Assembly (NCBI GenBank): GCA_029865225.1
Contig: JAOUHJ010000002.1
Coordinates: 62,001 to 126,000 of the forward strand
Origin: Nitrospira sp.
Lineage (GTDB): Bacteria; Nitrospirota; Nitrospiria; Nitrospirales; Nitrospiraceae
Length of the DNA: 64,000 bases
Direction: 5' to 3'
Below, piece by piece: positions 1 to 8,423 of the stretch. A program made the translations under genes and the position numbers. Each line of letters starts with the position of its first letter. Position 1 is the first letter of the stretch. The notes beneath the pieces are model-generated. The model saw only the letters and a program-made list of their open reading frames with translations. It was not told the origin of the DNA and did no database searches.

Positions 1-6
1 ACTTTC

Positions 7-990
7 GTGATCGACGTTCACAACATTACCAAGCGGTACGGCCATCATACGGCAATCGATCACGTCACCTTTTCGGTGGCCAAGGGAGAGGTGTTGGCAT
101 TTCTCGGTCCCAATGGGGCAGGCAAGACGACCACGATGCGGATCTTGACGTGCTTTATGCCGGCGACTGAAGGCCACGCGCGTGTCGCGGGATTTGATTG
201 CACGGATCAGCCACTGGAAGTAAAGCGGCAGATCGGCTATCTGCCGGAGACACCGCCCGTCTATCAGGAGCTCACCGTCACTGAATATCTAACCTTCGTC
301 GGCCGTCTCCGTGGCATGACGGGGCAGAACCTCACGGCAGGGCTCGACCAAGCCATCGGCAAGCTTGAGCTGGGCTCAGTGCGTCATCGGCTGATCGGAA
401 ACCTCTCGCGCGGATACCGCCAGCGCGTGGGGCTGGCGCAGGCGTTGCTCCATGATCCCCCAGTCCTGATCCTCGACGAACCGACGGTCGGGCTCGACCC
501 AAAGCAGATCATCGAGATCCGGGAGCTCATCAAGAGCCTGGCCGGTTCCCATTCCGTGATCCTCAGCACGCACATTCTCCCGGAGGCGACCGCAGTCTGC
601 CAGCGAGTCGTCATTATCAACAAGGGGCGCATCGTCGCAGAGGACACCCCCGAACAATTGTCGGCCCGATTACGTCAATCAGAGAAGGTTTCCATCACGC
701 TCAAGACCGTCCCCCCGGACTGCGACATGAAACTTCGCGCGATCCCAGGCATCCTCAATGTGCTGCCGGGACAGGCAGGAGGGAGCTTCCTCCTCGAATG
801 TGAGCTAGGCCGTGATCTGCGGGATGAGATCGCGCGTCTGGTGGTCTCATCCAACTGGGGCTTGCTCGAACTCCGCACCATATCCATGACATTGGAAGAC
901 GTCTTCCTCCAACTCACACGCCACGAGGATCACCTCGCAGAGCCGACAGAGGCCATGGTCGGTGCCTCCGCCGAACGGACGGACGCGTAG
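7..990 (+). CDS. ABC transporter ATP-binding protein (GldA-like)
   Basis: ATPase subunit of an ABC-2 type exporter, acting at the inner face of the cytoplasmic membrane to power the permease encoded next. Walker A (GPNGAGKTT) lies near residues 34-42, the ABC signature (LSRGYRQRVG) near 134 and Walker B (LILDEPTVGLDP) just after it, followed by the switch histidine region (LSTHIL). The last ~90 residues form the extra C-terminal domain common in CcmA/GldA-type ATPases. The start is a GTG six bases from the window edge, so the ribosome site cannot be checked and a longer N-terminus is possible. It lies 8 bp before the permease and heads a four-gene operon. In Bacteroidetes GldAFG supports gliding. 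Here only a generic export or envelope role can be inferred. Confidence 0.9.
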   Translation: MIDVHNITKRYGHHTAIDHVTFSVAKGEVLAFLGPNGAGKTTTMRILTCFMPATEGHARVAGFDCTDQPLEVKRQIGYLPETPPVYQELTVTEYLTFVGRLRGMTGQNLTAGLDQAIGKLELGSVRHRLIGNLSRGYRQRVGLAQALLHDPPVLILDEPTVGLDPKQIIEIRELIKSLAGSHSVILSTHILPEATAVCQRVVIINKGRIVAEDTPEQLSARLRQSEKVSITLKTVPPDCDMKLRAIPGILNVLPGQAGGSFLLECELGRDLRDEIARLVVSSNWGLLELRTISMTLEDVFLQLTRHEDHLAEPTEAMVGASAERTDA

Positions 991-998
991 GTGGATCA

Positions 999-1769
999 AT
1001 GACCCCTGTCCAAGCCGTCATCGCCAAAGAACTCCGCGGGTACTTCGTCTCACCCATCGTGTATGTCGTGGGAGCGGTCTTTCTGCTCATCTTTGGACTC
1101 CTCTCGTATCTCTATGTCGGATTTGCCGGGGCACAAGCCATTCAGCTGATGCAAATGCAGGGAGGAGTGGCCCAAATCAACCTGAACGACTTGGTCTTCC
1201 GAAACCTCTTCGCCAGCGTACGAATCGTGCTGCTGATCATTTTGCCGATCCTGACCATGCGCCTCTTCGCAGAAGAACGAAAATTACGAACCTTTGAGTT
1301 CCTGCTCACATCCCCCATCAGAATCACCGACATCATCATCGGCAAATTCGTGAGTGTTCTGTTGATCTATCTCGGGCTCTTGGGATTCACGGTCCTGGTC
1401 CCGACCGTCTTGATGCTGTTCAGCGATTTTGATTGGAACCCAATCTGGACTGGGTACCTGGGAATGGTGCTGTTGGGAGCCTTGTTCCTCTCCGTGGGGG
1501 TCTTTGCCTCGGCGCTGACGGAAAACCAAATCGTCGCCGCCTTTGTCAGCTTCGGCATGTTGTTGACGATCTGGTTGATCGCCGGTTTGGGCAGTCTGTT
1601 CGGTGATACCACCGCCGGCCATATTATTTCATATGTCTCCTACATGGAGCACTATGATCACCTCGTCCGCGGGTTGATCGACACGAGCGACCTCGTGTAC
1701 TTCGGAAGCGGACTCGTGCTCATGCTGTTTCTCACACATCGCGTTGTGGAATCGACTCGCTGGAAATGA
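999..1769 (+). CDS. ABC-2 type permease (GldF-like)
   Basis: Membrane subunit of the exporter whose ATPase is encoded just upstream. The 256 residues contain about six hydrophobic segments, beginning near residue 15 (SPIVYVVGAVFLLIFGLLSY). The conserved cytosolic stretch LRTFEFLLTSPIRITDIIIGK is the coupling region typical of ABC-2 permeases of the Gld/NosY kind. Its last four bases (ATGA) overlap the start of the next gene, showing translational coupling. The substrate cannot be told from the sequence. Confidence 0.88.
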   Translation: MTPVQAVIAKELRGYFVSPIVYVVGAVFLLIFGLLSYLYVGFAGAQAIQLMQMQGGVAQINLNDLVFRNLFASVRIVLLIILPILTMRLFAEERKLRTFEFLLTSPIRITDIIIGKFVSVLLIYLGLLGFTVLVPTVLMLFSDFDWNPIWTGYLGMVLLGALFLSVGVFASALTENQIVAAFVSFGMLLTIWLIAGLGSLFGDTTAGHIISYVSYMEHYDHLVRGLIDTSDLVYFGSGLVLMLFLTHRVVESTRWK

Positions 1770-3289
1770 ATCTACGATCCATTCCTCTCGGTCTCATCGG
1801 AATCCTCCTCGGAGTCGGCGGCATGATCGCCTACAGCCTTCGACCAGACTGGCTGTGGGCCGTCACGATTGCGGAGGGGGCGGCGCTCCTATCCTTGGTC
1901 CTGTTCTTCGTCTTGCATTTCGAAACCGTGAAAGCGTTCTCCGGCCGGCGCTCCACGAAGATGGGGCTGAACAGCGCCCTGATGATCCTGCTGTTTTCAG
2001 GCATTCTGGTCATTGTGAACTTCCTCGCGTCACGCCACTCCGTACGATGGGATCTTTCAGAAAATCAGAATTTCACACTCGCACCACAAACCCATCGCGT
2101 CCTCAGAACGCTGCCGCGCGAGGTCAAAATCACCGTGTTTACTCGGGAAAAAGACCCCGGTTACCAAGCATTTAAGGAACGGCTGGAGAGTTATCGGCAA
2201 GCTTCTACCAAACTCAGTGTGGAGTTCATCGATCCCGAGAAAGAGCCTAAGATGGCCCAGAACTATGGGATCTTCCGGACCGACACGGCTATTTTCGAGA
2301 GCGACGGACAGACCATCCGTGTTACCTCACCGTCCGAGGTCGAGTTGACTGGTGCGTTGATTCGTATCTCCAAGGATTCCAAAAAGCGCATCGTCTTTGT
2401 CGAGGGCCATAGTGAACTAAGCGTCGAGGATAAGGAACGGAACGGCCTGTCGATCGCCAAAGAGGCCCTCATTCGACAAGGGTATGACGTCGGCACCGTC
2501 TCGCTCCTCAAGGAGTCAGCCGTGCCGGACAACACGTCGGTGCTGGTCCTGGCCGGACCACGCCGTTCCGTTTTGAAGGACGAGCAGGACCGTATTCGAG
2601 CGTACGTCGAGAAGGGTGGCCACCTGTTGGTGTTGGCCGATCCCGATACCCAGACCGGCTTGGAATCATTACTCGCCCATTGGGGTCTTGGTCTGGGCCC
2701 CGGTGTATTGGTGGACCTGCAAGATCGATTGGCCCAAGGAGACCTCACCGCGTTGTTAGTCAGAACGTTTACTGAGCATGAGATCACACAGGACCTCACG
2801 TCCGCCGTACTGTTTCCGCTCTCACGGCATGTGACCTTCGACGAGGAAGTCGGAAAGGACTGGGACTTTGTGCCCCTCGCCAGAACCTCGCCGAACAGTT
2901 GGGCTGAAACGAACATGCAAGGCCGGGTCGTGAGCCTCAGCGAAAAGGAAGATGTGAAAGGGCCGCTCCCCATGGCCGCTGCATTGGCTCCCAAGCAGGC
3001 ACCAAAAGAAGGCGAACCTCGCCCAGCCATCGCCGTCATCGGCAACTCAACCTTCGTGTCCAATGCCTTCTTTAACTTTCCCGGCAACAGCGACTTCTTT
3101 CTCCATACCATGGGGTGGCTGGCCGAGGAACGAGATTTGATCTCCATCGCCCCTAGGGAGCCGGCGTTGCATCCGTTCACGCCCAACCCCACCCAGGAGC
3201 GGACACTGATCTATATTCAGGTCGTCTTCCTTCCTCTCCTGACGTTGCTCACCGGCATCATCGTATGGAGAAAGCGCAGACGCCTTTAG
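1766..3289 (+). CDS. GldG-like auxiliary ABC transport protein
   Basis: A 507-residue membrane protein with two or three N-terminal transmembrane segments, a large non-cytoplasmic domain and one C-terminal membrane segment ending in a basic tail (WRKRRRL). The stretch after the third helix (RWDLSENQNFTLAPQT) is the hallmark of GldG-type proteins (ABC-type uncharacterised transport system domain). It is followed by a domain resembling a degenerate glutamine-amidotransferase or Rossmann fold (VFVEGHSELS, LVLAGPRR). It overlaps the permease gene by 4 bp and is followed after 3 bp by a DUF4340 gene, the usual partner. The order ATPase-permease-GldG-DUF4340 is well known. The cargo or function outside gliding bacteria is not. 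Confidence 0.85.
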   Translation: MNLRSIPLGLIGILLGVGGMIAYSLRPDWLWAVTIAEGAALLSLVLFFVLHFETVKAFSGRRSTKMGLNSALMILLFSGILVIVNFLASRHSVRWDLSENQNFTLAPQTHRVLRTLPREVKITVFTREKDPGYQAFKERLESYRQASTKLSVEFIDPEKEPKMAQNYGIFRTDTAIFESDGQTIRVTSPSEVELTGALIRISKDSKKRIVFVEGHSELSVEDKERNGLSIAKEALIRQGYDVGTVSLLKESAVPDNTSVLVLAGPRRSVLKDEQDRIRAYVEKGGHLLVLADPDTQTGLESLLAHWGLGLGPGVLVDLQDRLAQGDLTALLVRTFTEHEITQDLTSAVLFPLSRHVTFDEEVGKDWDFVPLARTSPNSWAETNMQGRVVSLSEKEDVKGPLPMAAALAPKQAPKEGEPRPAIAVIGNSTFVSNAFFNFPGNSDFFLHTMGWLAEERDLISIAPREPALHPFTPNPTQERTLIYIQVVFLPLLTLLTGIIVWRKRRRL

Positions 3290-3292
3290 CCT

Positions 3293-4675
3293 ATGTCACG
3301 CTATCAGTCGACACTCCTGATGCTGGTGATTCTCGCTGGTCTGGGCGGCTATCTCTACCTGGTGGAATTTCCGGCCAAGCAGCAGGAAGAGAAACAGGAA
3401 ATTGAACAGAAGCAACTTCTTCCTTTTCCGGAAACCGCTATTACCGAACTCTCGATCACGACTGCCCAGGGACTGATCAATTTCAAGCAGGGCACCCCAG
3501 GAAAATGGTCGATCATAGCCCCGCTTCAAACAGACGCTGATACCCGCGAAGTACAGGCGCTTATTCGAGCACTGGTGACAGGAACCGTCACCAGAACTCT
3601 CGACAAACATTCCTCTACCTTGGCAGCATTCGGGCTCGAAGAGCCTGTGACCACCCTGACCATCAGAGCAGGAGGGCAGCAGGAGACCATTTCGATCGGC
3701 GACAGCGGTCCCCTCTCCAACACATTGTACGTTCTTCGGGCGTCAGACCAGCGTGTGTTATTGACGACCCTCGCACCGAAAGATTTCATCAACAAATCGT
3801 TGATGACATTTCGCCGGAAGGAGCTGTTGCGATTCGTGCAAAACAATGTCGAGCGAGTCCGCCTGACATACCCGACAACTGAAATTGTGATCGCCAACGT
3901 GGCAAAGGACCAGCCCAGGCCATCCTGGAAGATCACCTACCCTGTCGAAGCCGAAGCCGATCAGAATGAAGTCCGGTCATTGATGTTTCGGTTGGAGGAT
4001 CTGAAAGCACTCGGCATCATCGACCCCGGCCCTGAACGAGACACAGTCGCCACGACCCTCACGACGCAGAAAGTGAAGATCACCTTGTACAGCGCGGGTG
4101 GAGAGCAGTCCGTCCGACTCTATCAACCAGACCCGCAAAGCGGTGAGGCGATCGCGCAAACCACATCGGAGGGGCCGCTCTATCGCATTAACCCTGTTCT
4201 GATCAAGGACCTAACGAGAGACCTTTTCAATCTTCAGGATAAGCGACTCCTTGGACTCGATTCTACGGACGTAGCGATGTTGTCGGTGAAGACGCGAGAC
4301 CAGCAGTACGTACTGATCCATCAAAACGGTGAGTGGGTGCTCGAAGACCAACCCATGATGAAGGTCACCCAGGAAGCTGCCGATCTGTTCGTCAGCCGTG
4401 TGGCGAACCTTCCGGCTGAAGAACGTGTCCTAAAACAATCCTCCCCTCTGGCCCCCTATGGGCTTTTGGTGCCAAGTGCTGAATTCGTTGCTACCGGAAA
4501 AGACGGCAAGACGGTTGGGAAACTGACCCTCGGCAACCGGGCGAGCGATCTCCTCTATGCGACCGGCCAACGGCTCCATGGGGTGTTTCAAGTGCGTCCG
4601 GACCTTCTCACTCAGATCCCCTCCAGAACCGAACTCCTTACTCAATCGAAGGACGGTCCAGAAGCCAAACGCTGA
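3293..4675 (+). CDS. DUF4340 domain-containing protein
   Basis: Last gene of the Gld-type operon, starting 3 bp after the GldG-like gene. The protein has one N-terminal membrane anchor (LLMLVILAGLGGYLYLVEFP) and a long soluble part, probably periplasmic. That part contains repeated segments of the type 'I.L..G.W.I..P...AD...V..L...L' (for example near residues 65-95 and 205-235), which are the DUF4340 repeats. A third related segment begins near residue 345. DUF4340 proteins regularly follow GldG-like genes. A role as an accessory envelope component is inferred from position only. Confidence 0.82.
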   Translation: MSRYQSTLLMLVILAGLGGYLYLVEFPAKQQEEKQEIEQKQLLPFPETAITELSITTAQGLINFKQGTPGKWSIIAPLQTDADTREVQALIRALVTGTVTRTLDKHSSTLAAFGLEEPVTTLTIRAGGQQETISIGDSGPLSNTLYVLRASDQRVLLTTLAPKDFINKSLMTFRRKELLRFVQNNVERVRLTYPTTEIVIANVAKDQPRPSWKITYPVEAEADQNEVRSLMFRLEDLKALGIIDPGPERDTVATTLTTQKVKITLYSAGGEQSVRLYQPDPQSGEAIAQTTSEGPLYRINPVLIKDLTRDLFNLQDKRLLGLDSTDVAMLSVKTRDQQYVLIHQNGEWVLEDQPMMKVTQEAADLFVSRVANLPAEERVLKQSSPLAPYGLLVPSAEFVATGKDGKTVGKLTLGNRASDLLYATGQRLHGVFQVRPDLLTQIPSRTELLTQSKDGPEAKR

Positions 4676-4905
4676 CCCGCTCACTGCGGAAGCTCACCGT
4701 TCTGGTGTCATTGACCGTTCGATCCGTTCGAGAATCGCTCCCATCTTCGCAGCAGTCACACCTTCAACCCCAGCAAACCCTTACCTATGTAGGGCTAGAC
4801 CGATTTCAGACCTGCCCGTAGGATCCAGCTCTACCGTGTGAGTTCATTGAGGGGTGGATCCCCGGATCCCTCAACTAAACAAGAACCAAAAACAGGCGGC
4901 ACCAT

Positions 4906-6852
4906 ATGAAACACATCCTTACAGCCGTAGCCCAAGCTCATCTCGCAACCGTCCTTCTTGCTGCCATCGGTTTTGGAACGTACGGCTGTGCGGACACAGC
5001 GTCGGTCAACCCAGTAGTAGAGCTTGCCAGCCTGACCATAACCCCTGGAACACTTCAACCGACGTTTACTAGTTCAACTACACAGTACAGCGTCGACCTG
5101 ACCAGCGACATCGCAAGCGTCACCCTAAGCGCCCAACCTGCCACGGCTGGCGACAGCGTGACCATCAACGGTGTGACGACGACAAGCCGTGTCATTATCC
5201 TAGGCGCAGCAGGATCGACCACTTCCGTGAATATCGTTGTTTCCGAATCAGGCAGCAATTCGAGGACCTACACCGTCCTCATCACCCGAGCAGGCCCGAA
5301 CGGAAACAATTCGCTACAAAGTCTAAACGTTTCACCCGGAACACTGACCCCCCCATTCGATCCGAACACGCTCCCCTATACAGTTGATGTCGCCAACAAC
5401 GTCGGAAGTGTCGAAGTAACTCCTACCCTCCAGGATACGAACGCAACAATGACAGTCAACGGGCAGAACGCTACCTCTGGCGCTCCCGTTACCGTTGACC
5501 TCACTCCCCCTGGCACACGCACAACTATCGAGATCATCGTGACGGCCCAGGACGGAAATCAGAAGCCCTACCTTGTTACCGTAAGCCGTGGCATATCAAG
5601 CAACGCTAACTTGCAGGACTTGACCATAACACCGGGAACCCTAAACCCGGCTTTCAACGCCGGTACAGCGGGATACTCGGTTAACGTCGCGAGTACCGTG
5701 GCCAGCGTCGTGGTAACACCTACTCTGCAAGATACGGCAGCCACAATGACTGTCAACGGGACTCCTACTACCTCAGGGCAGGCCCGATCAATTACGCTGC
5801 TCGGACCCGGCTTGAATACCTTTATCAATGTGAGGGTGACCGCGGAAAACGGAAGTCAGAACAATTACGTCGTCGTGGTGACTAGAGCAGCATTGGGCGA
5901 CAACAATCTGTCGGCCTTGACGGTCAAACTCAATGCATCGAGTCCCAACCTCATTAGTTTTAGTCCGAATACCACGAACTACACGGTGAACGTGGCGACC
6001 ACCGTGGACAGCTTGGACGTCTCTGCTACCAAGGCTTTTCCAAATGCTGTGATGACCGGAGATGTAACGGCTGGGGCAGGGAACCCAACAGGTAACGCGA
6101 CCATTTTTCTCAACGGGCCCGGCACATCCACAGACATCACGATCAGCGTAACCGCTCCCAACGGAGGAACGCCCAAGACCTACACCGTCACCGTCAACCG
6201 GCCACTTTCTGGTAATAACAACCTTTCGGCTTTGACGGTAGCCTTGAGTGCGTCCGACCCCAACCTCATTAATAATTTTGATCCAAGCACACTGAGCTAT
6301 ACGGTGGATGTGGCCTCCGACATCTTCAGCGTCACAGTGATCGCGACGCTGCAGGATACGAACGCCACTATGGAGGTGAATGGTCAGGGAACCAGCTCCG
6401 GCCAGGCACGTGAGATTACGCCGTTGCAACCACCCGGATCACCCACAGCCATCACCATTCGGGTGACACCTCCGAACGGCATCTTCAAAGACTACATCGT
6501 TACCGTCAACCGAGCGCCTCTTGCAGGGAATAACAACCTTTCGGCTTTGACGGTAGCCTTGAGTGCGTCCGACCCCAACCTCATTAATAATTTTGATCCA
6601 AGCACGCTGAGCTATACGGTGAATGTAGACTCCGGCATCTTCAGCGTCACAGTGATCGCGACGCTGCAGGATACGAACGCCACTATGGAGGTGAATGGTC
6701 AGGGAACCAGCTCCGGCCAGGCACGTGAGATTACGCCGTTGCAACCACCCGGATCACCCACAGCCATCACCATTCGGGTGACACCTCCGAACGGCATCTT
6801 CAAAGACTACATCGTTACCGTCAACCGAGCACCAGCATCCCCTGTCCCGTAG
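4906..6852 (+). CDS. Cadherin-like beta-sandwich repeat protein (paralogue 1, six modules)
   Basis: A probable exported surface or periplasmic protein. The N-terminus is a signal peptide ending in GTYGCADT. A cysteine follows the hydrophobic core, but the lipobox is imperfect (TYGC), so lipidation is only possible. The rest is about six cadherin-like beta-sandwich modules, each opening with a line such as LASLTITPGTL or NNLSALTV and closing with a YTVTVNR-like strand. Modules 5 and 6 are almost identical at DNA level (see the repeat entry). It is the first of four tandem paralogues and ends about 150 bp before the insertion sequence. No catalytic motif is seen, and a structural or adhesive role is inferred from the fold. 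Confidence 0.8.
   Translation: MKHILTAVAQAHLATVLLAAIGFGTYGCADTASVNPVVELASLTITPGTLQPTFTSSTTQYSVDLTSDIASVTLSAQPATAGDSVTINGVTTTSRVIILGAAGSTTSVNIVVSESGSNSRTYTVLITRAGPNGNNSLQSLNVSPGTLTPPFDPNTLPYTVDVANNVGSVEVTPTLQDTNATMTVNGQNATSGAPVTVDLTPPGTRTTIEIIVTAQDGNQKPYLVTVSRGISSNANLQDLTITPGTLNPAFNAGTAGYSVNVASTVASVVVTPTLQDTAATMTVNGTPTTSGQARSITLLGPGLNTFINVRVTAENGSQNNYVVVVTRAALGDNNLSALTVKLNASSPNLISFSPNTTNYTVNVATTVDSLDVSATKAFPNAVMTGDVTAGAGNPTGNATIFLNGPGTSTDITISVTAPNGGTPKTYTVTVNRPLSGNNNLSALTVALSASDPNLINNFDPSTLSYTVDVASDIFSVTVIATLQDTNATMEVNGQGTSSGQAREITPLQPPGSPTAITIRVTPPNGIFKDYIVTVNRAPLAGNNNLSALTVALSASDPNLINNFDPSTLSYTVNVDSGIFSVTVIATLQDTNATMEVNGQGTSSGQAREITPLQPPGSPTAITIRVTPPNGIFKDYIVTVNRAPASPVP
6214..6830 (+). repeat. 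Recent in-frame duplication of one beta-sandwich module
   Basis: Two 302 bp copies, 6214-6515 and 6529-6830, offset by 315 bp (105 codons), differ at about five positions clustered near the middle of the unit. Both open with aataacaacctttcggc and end with gtcaaccgagc. The offset is a whole number of codons, so the reading frame is kept and the protein gains one module. The close match points to a recent duplication or to ongoing gene conversion. Confidence 0.95.
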
Positions 6853-6999
6853 GCGAACACGAATCGTTCTGATCCGGCACACTCCTGTTTCCTCCGTTCT
6901 GCAACTACCACTGGGGATTTGAACAGATCCCCGGTAGGAGCCCCGCTCAACAGACACCGCAGACACCGCCATATCATCCGTATTCCATTACCCCTTATG

Positions 7000-7015
7000 G
7001 GACTGTTGAATAAAG
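7000..7015 (+). repeat. Left terminal inverted repeat of the IS
   Basis: ggactgttgaataaag, directly preceded by CCTTATG at 6993-6999, which recurs directly after the right repeat. Confidence 0.8.
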
Positions 7016-7091
7016 GGGGCGTTGCTTAAATTTTTGCTATACTACGCCTCGTCCTTGGTTCGTCCCCTCCCTCTTCGCACTGGAGCCGTGT

Positions 7092-8045
7092 ATGTCTCAA
7101 ATGGAACTGGTTGATCTCGACAGTCTGGTCTCATCCACGCACCCGTACCGGCGGTTTCACGCCTATCTGCCGGATGCCACCGAAGCCTTGGCCGACGTGA
7201 GACCCCTCAAAGGGGCCGATGGGTATGGCGTGGAGCGGCTCTTTCGCTGTCTGCTTGTGCACTTTATGGAAGACCTCTCGGATCGGGAGCTGGAGCGCTA
7301 TCTGGAAGAAAATCTGGCGGCCAAATGGCTGTGTGGATTCACCTTGTCGGAACCCACGCCTAACTACAGCCTCTTTACCCGAGTCCGCGCCCGTATTGGG
7401 CCCACACGGCTCCCCCAATTGTTTGCCGTTATGCGGCAGCTGCTCAATACCGCTGGGTTGATGAGTGAAGTGTTCACGTTTGTGGATGCCACGCATCTGA
7501 TTGCCAAAGCCACGTTGTGGGACGAGCGCGACAAGGCGCGGCAACAGAAGATTGAGCAGCTGAACAATGACGTGCTGCCGAAGGTGGCGGTGGACAAGCA
7601 AGCCCGAATTGGCTGTAAAGGGAAGAAGACATATTGGTACGGCTACAAAGAACACGTGAGTGTAGATATGCAATCCGGGTTGATCAACAAGGTGGCGACG
7701 ACTCCGGCCAATTTACCCGATGCCCAAGGCCTGCGGCATGTCTGCCCCGCCCAAGGGGCGATCTATGGGGATAAAGGCTATTGTACGGCTCCCGCTCGGC
7801 AGGCCGCTGCCCAGCGGAACTGTCATCTCGCCGCCATTCAACGCAAGAATATGAAATCCAAGAATCGGGATCGTGATCGGTGGTATACGCATCTGCGAGC
7901 GCCTTATGAACGTGTTTTTGCCCAGCGCCCGAAGCGGGTGCGCTACCGCGGTGTGGCGAAGAATCAATTCGCGGCCTTCTTGCAGGCGATGGTGTTTAAC
8001 CTCAAACGGTTGGTCGCCCTCGACGCGAACTTCGTGGCGGCCTAA
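7092..8045 (+). CDS. IS5-type DDE transposase
   Basis: Catalyses cut-and-paste movement of the surrounding element. The 317 residues include an N-terminal DUF772-like DNA-binding region (VERLFRCLLVHFMEDLSDRELERYLEENLAAKWLCG). The catalytic core follows: first Asp in FVDATHLIAKATLW, second Asp in IYGDKGYCTAPA, and the final acidic residue probably in the R..YERVFA segment. Length and motifs fit a full-length IS5-group enzyme. The ATG at 7092 follows a weak ggag site. No frameshift or internal stop is seen, so the gene may be active. About 160 bp of non-coding IS sequence with a strong hairpin lies between the stop codon and the right repeat. Confidence 0.9.
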   Translation: MSQMELVDLDSLVSSTHPYRRFHAYLPDATEALADVRPLKGADGYGVERLFRCLLVHFMEDLSDRELERYLEENLAAKWLCGFTLSEPTPNYSLFTRVRARIGPTRLPQLFAVMRQLLNTAGLMSEVFTFVDATHLIAKATLWDERDKARQQKIEQLNNDVLPKVAVDKQARIGCKGKKTYWYGYKEHVSVDMQSGLINKVATTPANLPDAQGLRHVCPAQGAIYGDKGYCTAPARQAAAQRNCHLAAIQRKNMKSKNRDRDRWYTHLRAPYERVFAQRPKRVRYRGVAKNQFAAFLQAMVFNLKRLVALDANFVAA

Positions 8046-8050
8046 GCACA

Positions 8051-8074
8051 AGGCAAGGTCCATGGACCTTGCCT
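8051..8074. terminator. 24 bp perfect palindrome after the transposase
   Basis: Perfect inverted repeat centred on ggtccatggacc, six bases after the transposase stop. A second small hairpin (aggagg-ccc-cctcct) follows at 8078-8092. There is no T tract, so it may be a stability hairpin or a shield against read-through rather than a classical intrinsic terminator. Confidence 0.55.
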
Positions 8075-8206
8075 CACAGGAGGCCCCCTCCTCCCAGATA
8101 CCCACTCAGGATCACCTTAGGGGGAGTGTCGAACGCGTAGGCGTGCCTCGCAGACTTTTGGCGAGATCGTTTGGGCCATCGTCGTCTTACCGGAAGCCGC
8201 ACAACG

Positions 8207-8222
8207 CTTTCTTCAACGGCCT
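8207..8222 (-). repeat. Right terminal inverted repeat of the IS
   Basis: Reads aggccgttgaagaaag on the minus strand and is directly followed on the plus strand by CCTTATG (8223-8229), the copy of the left flank. Confidence 0.8.
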
Positions 8223-8255
8223 CCTTATGCACCTGCCACAGGGCCGTTCGGACTC

Positions 8256-8285
8256 TTGACCTGAATTGCAAGTTTCGGCTATAGG
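8256..8285 (+). promoter_or_regulatory. Promoter of beta-sandwich paralogue 2
   Basis: TTGACC, 18 bp spacer, TATAGG. The sequence ttcggctatagg resembles the ttcgctatac core at the promoters of paralogues 3 and 4, and the distance to the start codon (about 138 bp) is also similar. It lies only 34 bp beyond the IS right end, so the insertion left it intact. Confidence 0.6.
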
Positions 8286-8423
8286 TGAATGCTCCGCTTA
8301 GTCCATAGGTGGTATGGATAGACGAATCCTTTGTCTGTCGTTGCTATTGAAACCCCAACTCCAGCCTTACAGAAACGGCCGGTTTTATCACCTCCAACAT
8401 ATGAGAAAGTGATTGGGTACGAC

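Larger units (their letters stand above)
7000..8222 (+). mobile_element. Complete IS5-type insertion sequence, 1,223 bp
   Basis: The element carries one DDE transposase gene. Its ends are a 16 bp left repeat ggactgttgaataaag (7000-7015) and a right repeat that reads aggccgttgaagaaag on the minus strand (8207-8222), matching at 12 of 16 positions. The 7 bp CCTTATG abuts both ends (6993-6999 and 8223-8229), as expected for a target-site duplication. It sits between paralogues 1 and 2 of the beta-sandwich array, just before the paralogue 2 promoter at 8256. The intact ORF and matching direct repeats suggest a fairly recent insertion. The family is inferred from the transposase. A 7 bp duplication is not the textbook size for every IS5 subgroup. 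Confidence 0.88.

Noticed and set aside
2263-3192. 309-codon minus-strand ORF opposite the GldG-like gene
   Set aside because: Low-complexity, serine/arginine-rich shadow of a coding strand.
4734-4739. A -10 box for paralogue 1 at the TTGACC of 4711
   Set aside because: The expected hexamer reads atcgct or tcgctc, too far from TATAAT to list as a promoter.
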